64,000 nucleotides of DNA, from the NCBI RefSeq assembly GCF_932526225.1, contig NC_064035.1:15362469-15426468 (forward strand). Direction: 5' to 3'. The notes beneath the pieces are model-generated. The model ran no database searches. It saw only the letters and a program-made list of their open reading frames with translations, and was not told the origin of the DNA. Of this stretch, positions 1 to 10,940 are shown piece by piece (positions within the stretch are counted from its first letter, which is position 1; each line of letters starts with the position of its first letter). The DNA comes from Nematostella vectensis (lineage: Eukaryota; Cnidaria; Anthozoa; Actiniaria; Edwardsiidae). Position numbers and translations under genes: made by a program.

Positions 1-400
1 GAGTTGATATGTTCACTGATTTGCAAAAGATGGGCTCCTGGTGTGTAATTGGTATCGATTTCCCTGTGTATCTTGATGGGTTTCCTGCATGGAATTGCCA
101 TCGGGTTACCTGTGTATCTTGATCGGTTCCCTGTGTTTAACTGTCATCGTGTTCCCTGTATATCTTGATGGGTTCCCTGTGTGTAATTGTAATTGGGATC
201 CCTGTGTAATTGTAATTGGGATCCTTAATTGTAATCGGGTTCCATGTGTATCTTGATGGGTTTCCTGCATGGAATTGTAATCGGGTTGCCTGTGTATATT
301 GATGGGTTCCCTATGTGTAATTGTAATCGGGTTCCCTGTGCATTTTGACGGGCTACCTGTGTGTAATTGTTATCGGGTTCCCTGTGTTACTTCAGGTTCA
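1..400. repeat. Degenerate minisatellite
   Basis: Irregular repetition of short blocks reading GGTTCCCTGTGTGTAATTG and TATCTTGATGGGTTCC. Units vary in length and order, so this is an old or complex tandem array. No open coding frame is supported. Confidence 0.75.
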
Positions 401-446
401 TGAAGCCCGTGCCTGCGGGATTCAAGATGCCACCGCACCACTTCAT

Positions 447-1230
447 GGCCTACAGACTGACAAGGGTTGACAACGACGAGCCGTGACACTGTGATTCAGC
501 ACGAGTAGCCTACAGACTGCAAGGGTTGACAACGACGAGCCGTGATACTGTGATTCAGCACGAGTAGCCTACAGACTGACAAGGGTTGACAACGACGAGC
601 ACTGTGACACTGTGATTCAGCACGAGTGGCCTACAGACTGACAAGGGTTGACAACGACGAGCCGTGACACTGTGATTCAGCACGAGTAGCCTACAGACTG
701 CAAGGGTTGACAACGACGAGCCGTGACACTGTGATTCAGCACGAGTAGCCTACAGACTGACAAGGGTTGACAACGACGAGCCGTGACACTGTGATTCAGC
801 ACGAGTAGCCTACAGACTGACAAGGGTTGACAACGACGAGCCGTGACACTGTGATTCAGCACGAGTGGCCTACAGACTGACAAGGGTTGACAACGACGAG
901 CCGTGACACTGTGATTCAGCACGAGTAGCCTACAGACTGACAAGGGTTGACAACGACGAGCACTGTGACACTGTGATTCAGCACGAGTAGCCTACAGACT
1001 GCAAGGGTTGACAACGACGAGCCGTGACACTGTGATTCAGCACGAGTAGCCTACAGACTGACAAGGGTTGACAACGACGAGCCGTGACACTGTGATTCAG
1101 CACGAGTAGCCTACAGACTGACAAGGGTTGACAACGACGAGCCGTGACACTGTGATTCAGCACGAGTGGCCTACAGACTGACAAGGGTTGACAACGACGA
1201 GCCGTGACACTGTGATTCAGCACGAGTGGT
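447..1230. repeat. 60-bp tandem array, about 13 units
   Basis: A near-perfect 60-bp unit, containing CCTACAGACTGACAAGGG and CACTGTGATTCAGCACGAG, recurs about 13 times with small indels. Because 60 is a multiple of three, long repetitive reading frames exist on the minus strand with 20-residue periodicity. I treat these as by-products of the repeat, not as a gene. Confidence 0.9.
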
Positions 1231-2843
1231 CCGAGGTGTTCTCCTGCTTTCCTGCCGGAGAAACCCACCATGCATCTGTCCAGGCTGAAATAGACCACGT
1301 GACACTCTGCACTCTCCATATGTGGGAGTAGGGCTGTTGCCTTCACAGGCTGCCCAAGCTGTAGGATTAGTCGTTTAAGATGTTATTATTCACAATTATT
1401 AAAATATTTCTACTATCGACTCTTATTTATTGTTTTTGCATTCATTTTGAAAATTCGGAGTTTCTGTTGCACGTCAAGTTAATTGTAGCCTCAGCTACAT
1501 GTCGCGATGATTTAAATCCTATTCCATGTCCTCTTGGCTACGTTTTGTCTGGGTTCTTTTTTCTATTTGCGCGCGCTAATCGTTATCGTCCCCGCGACAG
1601 ACGGAGGGTGGAGCAGCTTAGATAAAGTCGATTGACTAACGGTTGTCGCACTACTGGGCTATGCTATACTATGCTATGCGACAAGCCCGAATATAAGTGT
1701 ACGGGTAAAAATCATGTGCTTACACTCGAGGCTGATCATTTAAGAAGACTCGTATTTTGAAATATAAAAGATTATCTTGCTGTCATTGCTCATGACGGAA
1801 AACGACCCGTATAGACTTTTGTTCGAAAGGATACGAAGCATAAAAATTTCTATAATTCTTGTACGATTGCCACAATCTTAGTGGATTAAATGTTTCGCAA
1901 GTAAAGACGTTAACGATTTGTAATATTCAGTGGTTTTATAGGGGGTGGGGGGGGGGGGGGGGTAATTTTGAGGATGCCGCCAAACAGATGAAGTCCACAT
2001 AAAAGATCAGGCGGGGGTACCGCGTTACCCGAAATTATCACAAGAAATTTAAAATACGAAAAACATGTGAGAGCTTGTTGGCGGGCATCAATTAGTTTTC
2101 TTGGGCAGCCATTAATTTTCACCTTTCTAGGAAATCTCGTCTTCTTACTCATAGTCTCGCATTTTGGAATAGTCTGACAGTGTGTAACATCTCTGGAAAC
2201 CCCAGGTCCAAGTAATATCAGGTCCTAAAAAAAAAAGAAGAAAAAAGTTTAGATTATAAGACGCTGGTAGATTTCTGCACAATATTAAAACCTTCACAAA
2301 GAAAGTATAATTTTCTCGTACTCAAAAAAAAAATAAAATAAAAAAAATAAAAAAAATTTAGAACAGGTACCTGTCTTGAATATTACCTCAGAAAACCCGG
2401 TCAATCAAGGAAGACGTTTTTTCGTAGGTGTTTAGCTCGCTTGGTTTAGTGACCCGCAAAAAGCAGCAGGTAGTTGATTGCTCTAATAATCCGCGCTAAT
2501 ACGGACCGCCGCACACCACATTTCAAAAGTACTATTTCATAATCTTAACGCGAAATCACGACCGAGATCAATATGAATGGCAAAATCAATCAACGAAAAG
2601 CACTGAAATTGTAATTTTCGGATGGAAGATATAAGTAGAATGCGCGATATATCGAGTTGTGTCTACCAAGATTATGTAAACATGTAAACAAGACTCCAGA
2701 CACGTCTAAACATCTAAACATCATTGGCCACAAACAAATATTTTGATCGGAAAAGAAAAGTTAGATGCATTTTGTTTGCGGAGGAGCAGCGGACAGAGCA
2801 ATGCAAATACGCAGACTCATGGTAACTACTAGGCGAAAGCAAC
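1231..2843. other. Upstream region of DEG/ENaC gene, no gene seen
   Basis: Mostly AT-rich sequence with a G homopolymer near 1939-1961 and several A-rich runs at 2227-2360. Nothing coding is supported. The part just before 2844 is presumably the 5' UTR and promoter of the channel gene, but no clear core promoter motif was found. Confidence 0.5.
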
Positions 2844-5800
2844 ATGTCGCTTGATATCTGCGATGCCTACATCCAACAGGAAACTGATATCGGAAAACTG
2901 TACTTTGTAAATACACACATCTTGGACGCTGCAATAACTGGGTGCTTATCCCTGTATGATTTGAAGTTGATTGCTGCAGTCATGTCGTGTCCAGTTGCAC
3001 AGAGACATTTCGAAACGGAGGAGGATAAAAAAGATGAAGACAAGGATGACCGGGCCGAGGATCCTGTTGATGAGAATCCTGATGACACGATCACGGTGTC
3101 GCAGATGTGGCAAGACTTCCTGCACACCCTGACACTACACGGCTTTCGGTTTGTCTTCGAAAGAGGCCCTACAATTCGCAAGGTGTTATGGCTTGCTATT
3201 CTGCTGTTCGCCGTAGGGATGCTGATGATGCAGAGCAAGAAAAGCATACAGAAGTACTTCGACCACCCGATAACGACGAGTGTGCAGGTCGAGTTTCTGG
3301 AAGAGATCCAGTTTCCCGCAGTCACAATATGTAACTTTAACCTGTTTCCGTATTATCTTATAAACGGAACGATCGGCGAAAAGGTGAAGACTGCACCCAT
3401 TTTACTAATTCTTTTTTTTCGCGACCGTTATTATCAGAAATCTTTTTCTTGTCTGGGAATAGCGCTTAGTCGATCGAACCAAACAAACAAATTGACTACG
3501 CGCTATTCTTAAACGAGACAAGAATTTTGATTTCTGGGTGGACGAGAAATTGTGTGAGAAATTGTGGCGTGACCGAAATTTTCATTAGTCTTGAACCTCA
3601 TTTTTGATGATCATCTGATCAGTTCTTTTCTACTTACTGACGTGACTCCGATAGTAATGCCCTGTTGGTTTTTAGGTGATGTCAATTTTGGCGCCACAGA
3701 AATACATCGATAACAAGGAAGAGGTGCTCTTCGCGCGCTCGCCGATACCGAACTTCCTTAATTACGCACGAAAACGGCGTAGGTCAACAGGCGGAACCAT
3801 AGTAACGGACGACATGCTGCAGAGCGAGAAAGACTTCGGCGAACTCGATGAAAAGTTCGATTTTGCCGAGTTCGTGAGAACGCATGGTCATCGCATCGAC
3901 CACATGATAAAAAAATGTCGCTGGAAGTCGCAGCCCTGTGGTCCTGAAAACTTTACGGCGGTCATAACAGAATTCGGTCTTTGCTATACCTTCAACTCAG
4001 GTGAAGATGAGAAAGTAGTTATCCCACTGGCTGGCTTTAAAAACACAAGATTTAAAAATTGTTTTCTTTGGCTTTTGATATCCTAACCTTACGTTTGTCT
4101 CAGAAATCATATTCAAATTAAGCAAAGCTTTGAACGTCACGATAAATACAGGCCTTTTCCTGTAAATTATAACCTGCTTGATAAATATACCCAGGTAATG
4201 ATAGAAGAAGTTATTTTTGGTGCCCACATTGTCCGTATCATTAGGGTTCAACTACATTTGTAGAAACTAGATTTGTGAGCAACACTACGAACATTTGGCA
4301 TAGGCTAATTGAAATTGTGCACCATCACACAACTTGTCTACTTAGGAAAGAAATTATGAAATTGAGTAAAGAATGGATGGCAAATTAGTATATTTCAAAC
4401 GTATCCTAGATGACCTCTAGTAGAGTGCCTTTGAGAAGTTTATGTAGCAAGGGCGGAGCCCGTTTTTTTTCCAAGGAAGGTGCGTTAGAGGGTCCGGACA
4501 TAAGTTTGGTACTTGACTTGTTACTCTATACAAGAGACTTTATTGCCTTTTGTTCGTTATTATCTCAAAAAAGTGATTTTTATCGTCCACAGGCATGAAA
4601 GGCCACCCTTTACTCAAGGTGCAGAGAGCAGGTGTAGACTACGCCCTTCGGCTGCAGCTCAGCGTTCAGCAGGATCAGTATTATGGCTCCCTGCGCGATT
4701 CCTCAGGCTTCAAGGTCATGGTACACGACCAGGAAGAGCCACCACTTATCAACGAGCTCGGCATTGCCATACAACCTGGCACGCACACGTTCTGCGGCTT
4801 GAGAAAAGAAGAGGTGATGATGATGATGATGACGTTGAAGTAATGATGGCTATGATGATGATGGCGTTGAAGTAATGATGATGATTATGATGATGACGTT
4901 TAAGTAATGATGGTTATGATGATGGCGTTGAAGTAATGATGATGATTATGATGATGACGTTGAAGTAATGATGATGGTCATGATAATGATGATGATGACG
5001 TTGAAGTAATGATGATGATGATGATGATGATGATGACGTTGAAGTAATGATGATGATGACGTTGAAGTAATGATGATGGTCATGATGATGATGATGATTA
5101 TGGTGATGATGACGTTGAAGTAGTGATGGTTATGATAATGATGACGTTGAAGTAATGATGAAGATGATGATTATGATGATAATAATGGTGATCATATGAT
5201 GTCGATGACAGTGATCATGACGATACCGATGATGAGACTTTTAACACGTCGGGCCAGGAATTCCGATGACGTGGGTTTTCACAAACGCTTTTTTATCTTT
5301 TTTCTCTTAAACGTGCTCGCTACTACTGGCTCTAAAAGCCAGTACACTTAGATAAATTCAAGACGTCTTTAGAACTGTCCATAAAAAGAGGACATCGGTA
5401 CAAGAAGCTTTGACTTACAAGTGTTAAAAATTCGTCAGGGATGACGTTTCGATACAATGTTATGACGTCATAGCAAGGGGGTCACATAGGCCATACAACA
5501 CACCTGTTTGTCGGTAGCACAATGCGTCGAATGTTTTACTCTCGTCACAAGTCGACCACGTAGTTGCCCTCGGAACCCCATCCGCAGGGAAAAGATGATC
5601 ATACCGACGATCATACTGATGATTATATGCTTGATGGCAGTGATCATGATGGTTGCGATGTCGATGAGGGCGATAGTGGCATTTTATTATATCCATGCGC
5701 ACACTTTCTTTGGCTTGAGAGTAGAAGAGGTGATGCTGATGATAATTATGTTGATAATGATGATGATAACGATGGTAGTGAAAATTTTCACGCTGATGCT

Positions 5801-8800
5801 GATGCCCGTAATGATTGTAATTGTAATGCTAACAATGATAATGATTATAGTTAATGGACATGACGGAAAAACATGACTTAACGCTTCAAATAAGCTCATT
5901 TCAGATCTAATAAGGCGGAAAATTTCTCTAAGTACTTAGTGAGTAATGGCAAACAAAATATCAAATGCGACTTTTTTAAATGGATGCGACTTCTTGTAAA
6001 GTGTCATTGAAATTTGAGCTTTTCGTCCCTGAGCTCAAACATAGCGCAAGGATGATCAAGAAAAAAAAATATCTTAAAAAGCAAAAATCTGGATATGTGC
6101 ATTTCGGCCTCACGTTATTTGTGTTTCAAAAATCAGTCCGGAATACAAGGAACCTATGGCCAGTATAAGAAATTGTGTCTTCTTTCTCCATCTCGAATTG
6201 CGAATTTTCCAGGTTTTTCCGTCATGTCTAATGAAGGTTGATTTTGGTGATTATCAAGTTGGTGTTGTTTACAATGATAGTAGCGATATGGAGACGGAGA
6301 CATATACATACATATATTAGCTCATGCATTACATACATGCATATATTAGCACTGCTAGGTAATTATCTAACTATAAGAATAAAGATACACATGTCCTGCT
6401 GTCCATGATGACAATAGTATTGGCCAACCAGAGTGTAGAACACTGTAGCTTCGCTATATAGCATTTAGATAACGGAAACAAGAACGATATAAAACACATT
6501 AAGACAGTATGTGATAATAAAAACTGTCATATGATACAGATGCATAATCTCCCAGCGCCGTTCAAAACCGCCTGTCGAGACATGCAGCTAGAAGGCTTCA
6601 AGAAATACACCAAGTCAGCATGTCTTTTGAAATGTCGCGCAGACTATGTGATGAAAATGTGCAAGTGTCGCTCTTATGACCTTAAAGGTGAGAAATTTCA
6701 AGAGCCACAAAATAAATGAAGAAAGAAGAGAAAATGAGGTCCATCTAAAGCTATAACTTGTTCTGGTTTCAGGCCCCGCCCCGCCCTGTCAGCCTAGGGA
6801 AGTTAAGAACTGCGTTTGGCCCGCAATGGGTACGTGCATGTTCAAACAAATGACTGTGCAAGTTGTACAGGAATTATTAAAGAAACCATGTAACGCACGC
6901 TACCGTGGCCACCTTGACAGTCTAGGGAAGTAAGCTAATAAGAACGCGAGGAAAGTATCTGTCGTTATCACATAAACTCGTTATTACCGACACGCTCTGA
7001 AGTGTAGTAAAGTGACCGTGAAAGGGAGTCGATGACTGTACAATGAGAGAAATTCGACAGAACGATGTGGCCAACAGTCGATAAAGAGAGAAAGTCGGAA
7101 AGGTCTACCGAACGTTAATCTGCCGCTTTTGTGTTTGTTTTGCGGCCTTGTCATGCTTTTCTCTCGTTTTCTAGAGATATTCCGCAATGAAAGTATCAAC
7201 TGCGAGTGTCCAGTCCCTTGTGAGATCACAAAGTACCAAACGCAATTATCTTATGCCCAGACCCCGGCCAAACACTTCTCCGAGGTGCTGGCAAGAAGGA
7301 AACACATCAATAAGGATGTCATGAGGCACTATCTCAGGTGGGAGATACACCAGCGGCGTAACCAGGATTTTTAACGGGAGGGGGCCCAAAAGGCCATTTC
7401 AAGGCATTGTCTCCTGTGTATTAGATAATGTGTCATACATTTACTGTATTTCTGGCTGCTAGAAGGGGGGGCCCATGCCCCCCTTGGCCACCCCTCTGGC
7501 TACGCCCCTGTACCCTGTGGTAATACAACTGATAAATCCCCATCAAGTACAACATACATCATTACATATATCACCATAAGTCAACTCGGCAATAGCACAA
7601 CTCGCTGTCGCTATTGGTTAAATTGCCACCGATGTACTTTATAATGATGAAATCTTGCTCATCAAGCTTGCTTAAAAGATCAACTTTCAAAAGAGTTTGG
7701 GCAGAATAGAAAGTTCCGATCGGTAAACTATTCAATAGATTTGAGCCTTGTGCAAAACAAGTGAGATCAGAATTGACTGCAAGTTTATCGCATGTGCGAT
7801 AAACTCCTCCACACACACACACACACACACAATTTGCCGCCAAAAAATGGATAATTTCTTGTTGAAGGATCTTCTAATACTCTCCTTTTTTCATACTCAC
7901 ACTCGCTTTTGTTGTTCGTGGATAGGGATAATTTCTTAGAGCTCGATGTTTACTTCGAGGAGATGCAAGTGACGCTCATTCAGCAGCGACAAGCATATGA
8001 CCAGGAAAGCTTGTTTGGTAAGTTACACCTTCACCATAGGGCCAGGATAGTCCAGTAGGTAAGTCACATATGACCACCTGTTAAACATAGAGACATAGGA
8101 CCAGAAGACCTTGTTTGGTGGGTAACACCAGGCAAACCTTGACCATAGGGCCAGGATAGTCTTAAGGTAAGTCACATGATCACCTGTTAAACATAGAGAC
8201 ATAGGACGAGAAGACCTTGTTTGGCGGGTCACACCAGGCAAACCTTGACCATAGGGCCAGGATAGTCTCATAGGTAAGTCACATTAGATCACCTGTTAGA
8301 CATAGGACGAGAAGACCTTGTTTGGTGGGTCACACCAGGCAAACCTTGACCATAGGGCCAGGATAGTCTCGTAGGTAAGTCACATTAGATCACCTGTTAG
8401 ATATAAGACAAGAAGACCTTGTTTGGTGGGTCACACCAGGCAAACTTTGACCATAGGGCCAGGATAGTCTCATAGGTAAGTCACATTAGATCACCTGTTA
8501 GACATAAGACGAGAAGACCTTGTTTAGTAGGTCACACCAGGCAAACCTTGACCATAGGGCCAGGTTAGTCTTAAGGTAAGTCACATCAGATCACCTGTTA
8601 GACATAAGACAAGAAGACCTTGTTTGGTGGGTAACACCAGGCAAACCTTGACCATAGGGCCAGGTTAGTCTTAAGTCACATTAGATCACCTGTTAGACAT
8701 AAGACAAGAAGACCTTGTTTGGTGGGTCACATCAGGCAAACCTTGACCATAGGGCCAGGATAGTCTCATAGGTAAGCCACATTAGATCCTTAAAACTCTG

Positions 8801-9137
8801 ATAAGTTTACTTTATACCGTAATTGTGAGTTGAATTGACGGTCATATTTCGTTTCTACCGCAAGAAGAGTAATCATGGCGTCACACTGCTTGCATTAAGA
8901 TGCTCAGAGTATAAGGAAAGTGGACATAAAAACTTTATTTAAGGCGCAGTACCCTGAAGTCATTAACGAATACATGAAAGAAGTGTTTGCTCTTTATGTA
9001 CAGGCGATATTGGTGGTCAAGTAGGGTTGTTTCTTGGAGCAAGCATTCTTACTGTCCTCGAGTTCCTGGACTTGTTATGGAGAATACTCATTCACAAGTT
9101 CAAGAAGAGAAAAAACAGAAAAGTAAGGAATGTATAG
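2844..9137 (+). CDS. DEG/ENaC (ASIC-like) sodium channel subunit, 8 exons
   Basis: Cation channel of the degenerin/ENaC/ASIC superfamily, a trimeric plasma-membrane protein. Exons: 2844-3383, 3676-4000, 4593-4813, 6540-6687, 6773-6829, 7175-7337, 7926-8017, 9004-9137; all phases agree and the sum is 559 codons plus stop, normal for the family. Visible hallmarks are the HG gating motif (residues 99-100), M1 (about 113-130), FPAVTICN at 157-164, the VHDQEEPP and PGTHT stretches, LPAPFKTAC, the thumb cysteine motifs ([20 protein letters not shown]), and M2 with the GAS selectivity filter near 527-529. A Met at residue 47 is an alternative start that would give a more usual N-terminus. A possible donor at 9123 could extend the C-terminus. 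The ligand (protons, peptides) cannot be told. AATAAA lies at 9299. Confidence 0.93.
3408..3545. mobile_element. Degenerate palindromic MITE (family B remnant)
   Basis: Intron 1 of the channel gene holds an inverted repeat with arms AATAGCGCTTAGTC and GACTACGCGCTATT. AAACGAGACAAGAATTTTG is shared with the elements at 9929-10115 and 18129-18365. Terminal sequence is eroded. Confidence 0.5.
4814..5230 (+). repeat. GAT-rich array starting at the exon 3 donor
   Basis: Repeats of GATGATGACGTTGAAGTAAT and plain (GAT)n begin exactly at the 5' splice site of channel exon 3 (GAG|GTGATG), so several GTGATG copies follow the real donor. Confidence 0.85.
5697..5735 (+). repeat. Second copy of the end of channel exon 3 inside the intron
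   Basis: GCGCACACTTTCTTTGGCTT and the following GAGAGTAGAAGAGGTGATG match the last about 30 coding bases and donor of exon 3 (4781-4820) with a few substitutions, again followed by GAT repeats. No convincing acceptor precedes it, so it is probably not an exon. Confidence 0.7.
5857..6228. mobile_element. MITE family A, copy 1 (372 bp)
   Basis: Terminal inverted repeats GACATGACGGAAAAAC / GTTTTTCCGTCATGTC, flanked by TAATG on both sides. Highly similar along its whole length to 22138-22512. It has no coding capacity and lies in intron 3 of the channel gene. Confidence 0.85.
7352..7511. mobile_element. G-rich MITE-like element
   Basis: Inverted ends GCGGCGTAACCAGG and TGGCTACGCCCCTG surround G-rich and C-rich arms in intron 6 of the channel gene. 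The pattern is that of a short non-autonomous DNA element; target-site duplication not resolved. Confidence 0.5.
7811..7832. repeat. (CA)n microsatellite
   Basis: An uninterrupted CA dinucleotide run in intron 6 of the channel gene. Confidence 0.9.
8000..8790 (+). repeat. About 100-bp tandem array seeded on exon 7 donor
   Basis: About seven to eight units of roughly 100 bp fill the start of intron 7. The first unit overlaps the end of exon 7 (CTTGTTTG|GTAAGTT), and later units carry GACCTTGTTTGGTGGGT in the same place. Each unit also holds a second consensus donor: AGGTAAGT occurs six times and AGGTAAGC once. Confidence 0.85.
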
Positions 9138-9298
9138 ACTTTCGGCCAACTATACGGGCGACCTACAGACCATCATGCCAGTGATTACCAAGTTCATATA
9201 AAGGGAGCACGGGAAATGAGAATCTTTTGTAATACTAGGTCTTAAAGCAGACTTTCGCAAAGTTCCCCTCCCTTTAAATAGGTATCCTCTGGGACTCT

Positions 9299-9304
9299 AA
9301 TAAA
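9299..9304 (+). terminator. Poly(A) signal of the DEG/ENaC gene
   Basis: AATAAA about 160 bp after the TAG stop of the channel gene and on the same strand. Confidence 0.45.
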
Positions 9305-9472
9305 GAGTCTTGGAGTAAGTCTCATCTTGAAGAAAAGAGGTGATTTAGTATTACATTTCCATATTTTGTGTTATGTAAAGCAGGAACCGCCCAAGCGAGA
9401 ATCTCCTGCACCAGGCACTGTTACTTCAAAAGTATATAGCCGGTGAAATCCTCATTGTGAACATGCAAAATA

Positions 9473-9774
9473 CAGTCAACTTTCGCTACCACGGATATCC
9501 TCAGAACTGGGATTGTCTGTAATGGTTTATGTATGGGAGATCCCGTCATTTCTTGGTATCTCAGTCTTATCGGATATCGCACCTCCGTCCGTAATATCGA
9601 CGTGTCCGTAACAGAGGGGTGTCTATAATAAGGTGTCCGTAACAATAGGGTGTCCGTAATAACGACGTGTCCGTAACAGAGTGGTATCTGTAATAAAATG
9701 GTTTCCATAACAGAGGGGGTATCTGTAACGAGGTGTCCGTAACAGCGGGGTGTCCGTAAGCCGAGAGCTGACTG
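9473..9774. mobile_element. pogo/Tigger-like MITE
   Basis: Ends CAGTCAACTTTCG and CGAGAGCTGACTG are inverted repeats flanked by TA, as in Tc1/mariner-pogo elements. The inside is degenerate repeats of GTGTCCGTAACAGAG. A related end (GTCCGTAATAGAGAGTCGAC) sits near 14933-14955. Confidence 0.7.
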
Positions 9775-9928
9775 TATAAAAGATTGCTCATATGTAATTA
9801 ATGCATTACATAATTTTCAAGGAACATCGCCTTGATTCAAGATATCGTTTCCAAATACAAAATGTAAAAACTTAAGGCCCGTAAATGCTCCTATAACTCT
9901 CCTATGATTGGGAGGCCAGCTTTATAGC

Positions 9929-10115
9929 CAAATTCGTTGTTGCGCGACCTCACAGAATCAAAAATTCCTTTCTTCGTTTGGGAGCTCGTAGTCAATCAAA
10001 CAAAACAATCAAAACCAGACAAAACCACCCCAAAGCTTGTGTCTGGCTACGCGGCCATTCCCAAACGAGACAAGGATTTTGGATATTCTCCGAGGTCGCG
10101 CAACAACGAATTTTG
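9929..10115. mobile_element. MITE family B, copy
   Basis: Terminal inverted repeats CAAATTCGTTGTTGCGCGAC and its complement at the right end. Shares ends and internal AAACGAGACAAGGATTTTGG with the copy at 18129-18365. Confidence 0.8.
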
Positions 10116-10940
10116 CTGTAATGCGATAATACCATGTATTATAAGGGTTGCGTATGCAAAAAATAAAAACTCAATGCAGTATATCTATACTAAGCTTTAT
10201 GTCTGTCGGGCAAACGTTTTTTTTATTGTTCGAGCGGTATCAACTTGTTCTAGCTTTTGTTGAGGGGAAACAATTTCTCACACGGGCGTAGAAGGAGCTG
10301 GCGCCTCAATTAATGGCACAGAAATAGCCTCCCTGGGGTCGGGAAAGTATAGTATTTCGAGATGCTGAGACTCGAATATAGTAAAACCTGCTGACATTTT
10401 TTTATTACAACATAAAACGTATAATGTAGTTCATTCCATTTTTACTTTGAAGTTAGGATGTTATGCATGAAAAGAAAGGTATTGATAAAGAACCGCTATA
10501 TTCCTTGTCAATATCTCATTTATGTTGCCAGCATGGTATAAGTTCATATTTGTATACACCACTGGTTTTATATATTTAGGTCACGTATCTCACAGTTTGG
10601 ATATTGTAACACTCAATTTTGAAATACATTAGTTATGTATTTACTTTGTTATTATAATCCCAATGCCCACATTTATATACATGATCCATAAATCGAATTA
10701 TAGTCACTCAGATTACAGGAACCAGATCTTTAGAAAATATATCATTATATTTTTATATTATCATTTCTTTATCTCCCTTCCTCTCCTTCCCTTTACCTAC
10801 ATTCCTTCCATTAAGCACTATGATAAAGCCTATTTACCCACCTTTCTGACATCATGGACTATCAGATACCCTTTGTGCCTAACAGCCTTCCACCATGCAC
10901 TACACCCTACATGAAGGTGAAGCATCTTGCCGAGTCATCG

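Larger units (their letters stand above)
9138..10940. other. Spacer between convergent DEG/ENaC and VPS13-like genes
   Basis: 3' UTR and intergenic sequence. It holds a pogo-like MITE (9473-9774) and a family B MITE (9929-10115). The rest is AT-rich with no supported gene. Confidence 0.6.

Noticed and set aside
677-1346. Long minus-strand frames with 20-residue periodicity
   Set aside because: They exist only because the 60-bp repeat is a multiple of three; codons follow the repeat, with no start context or homologue.
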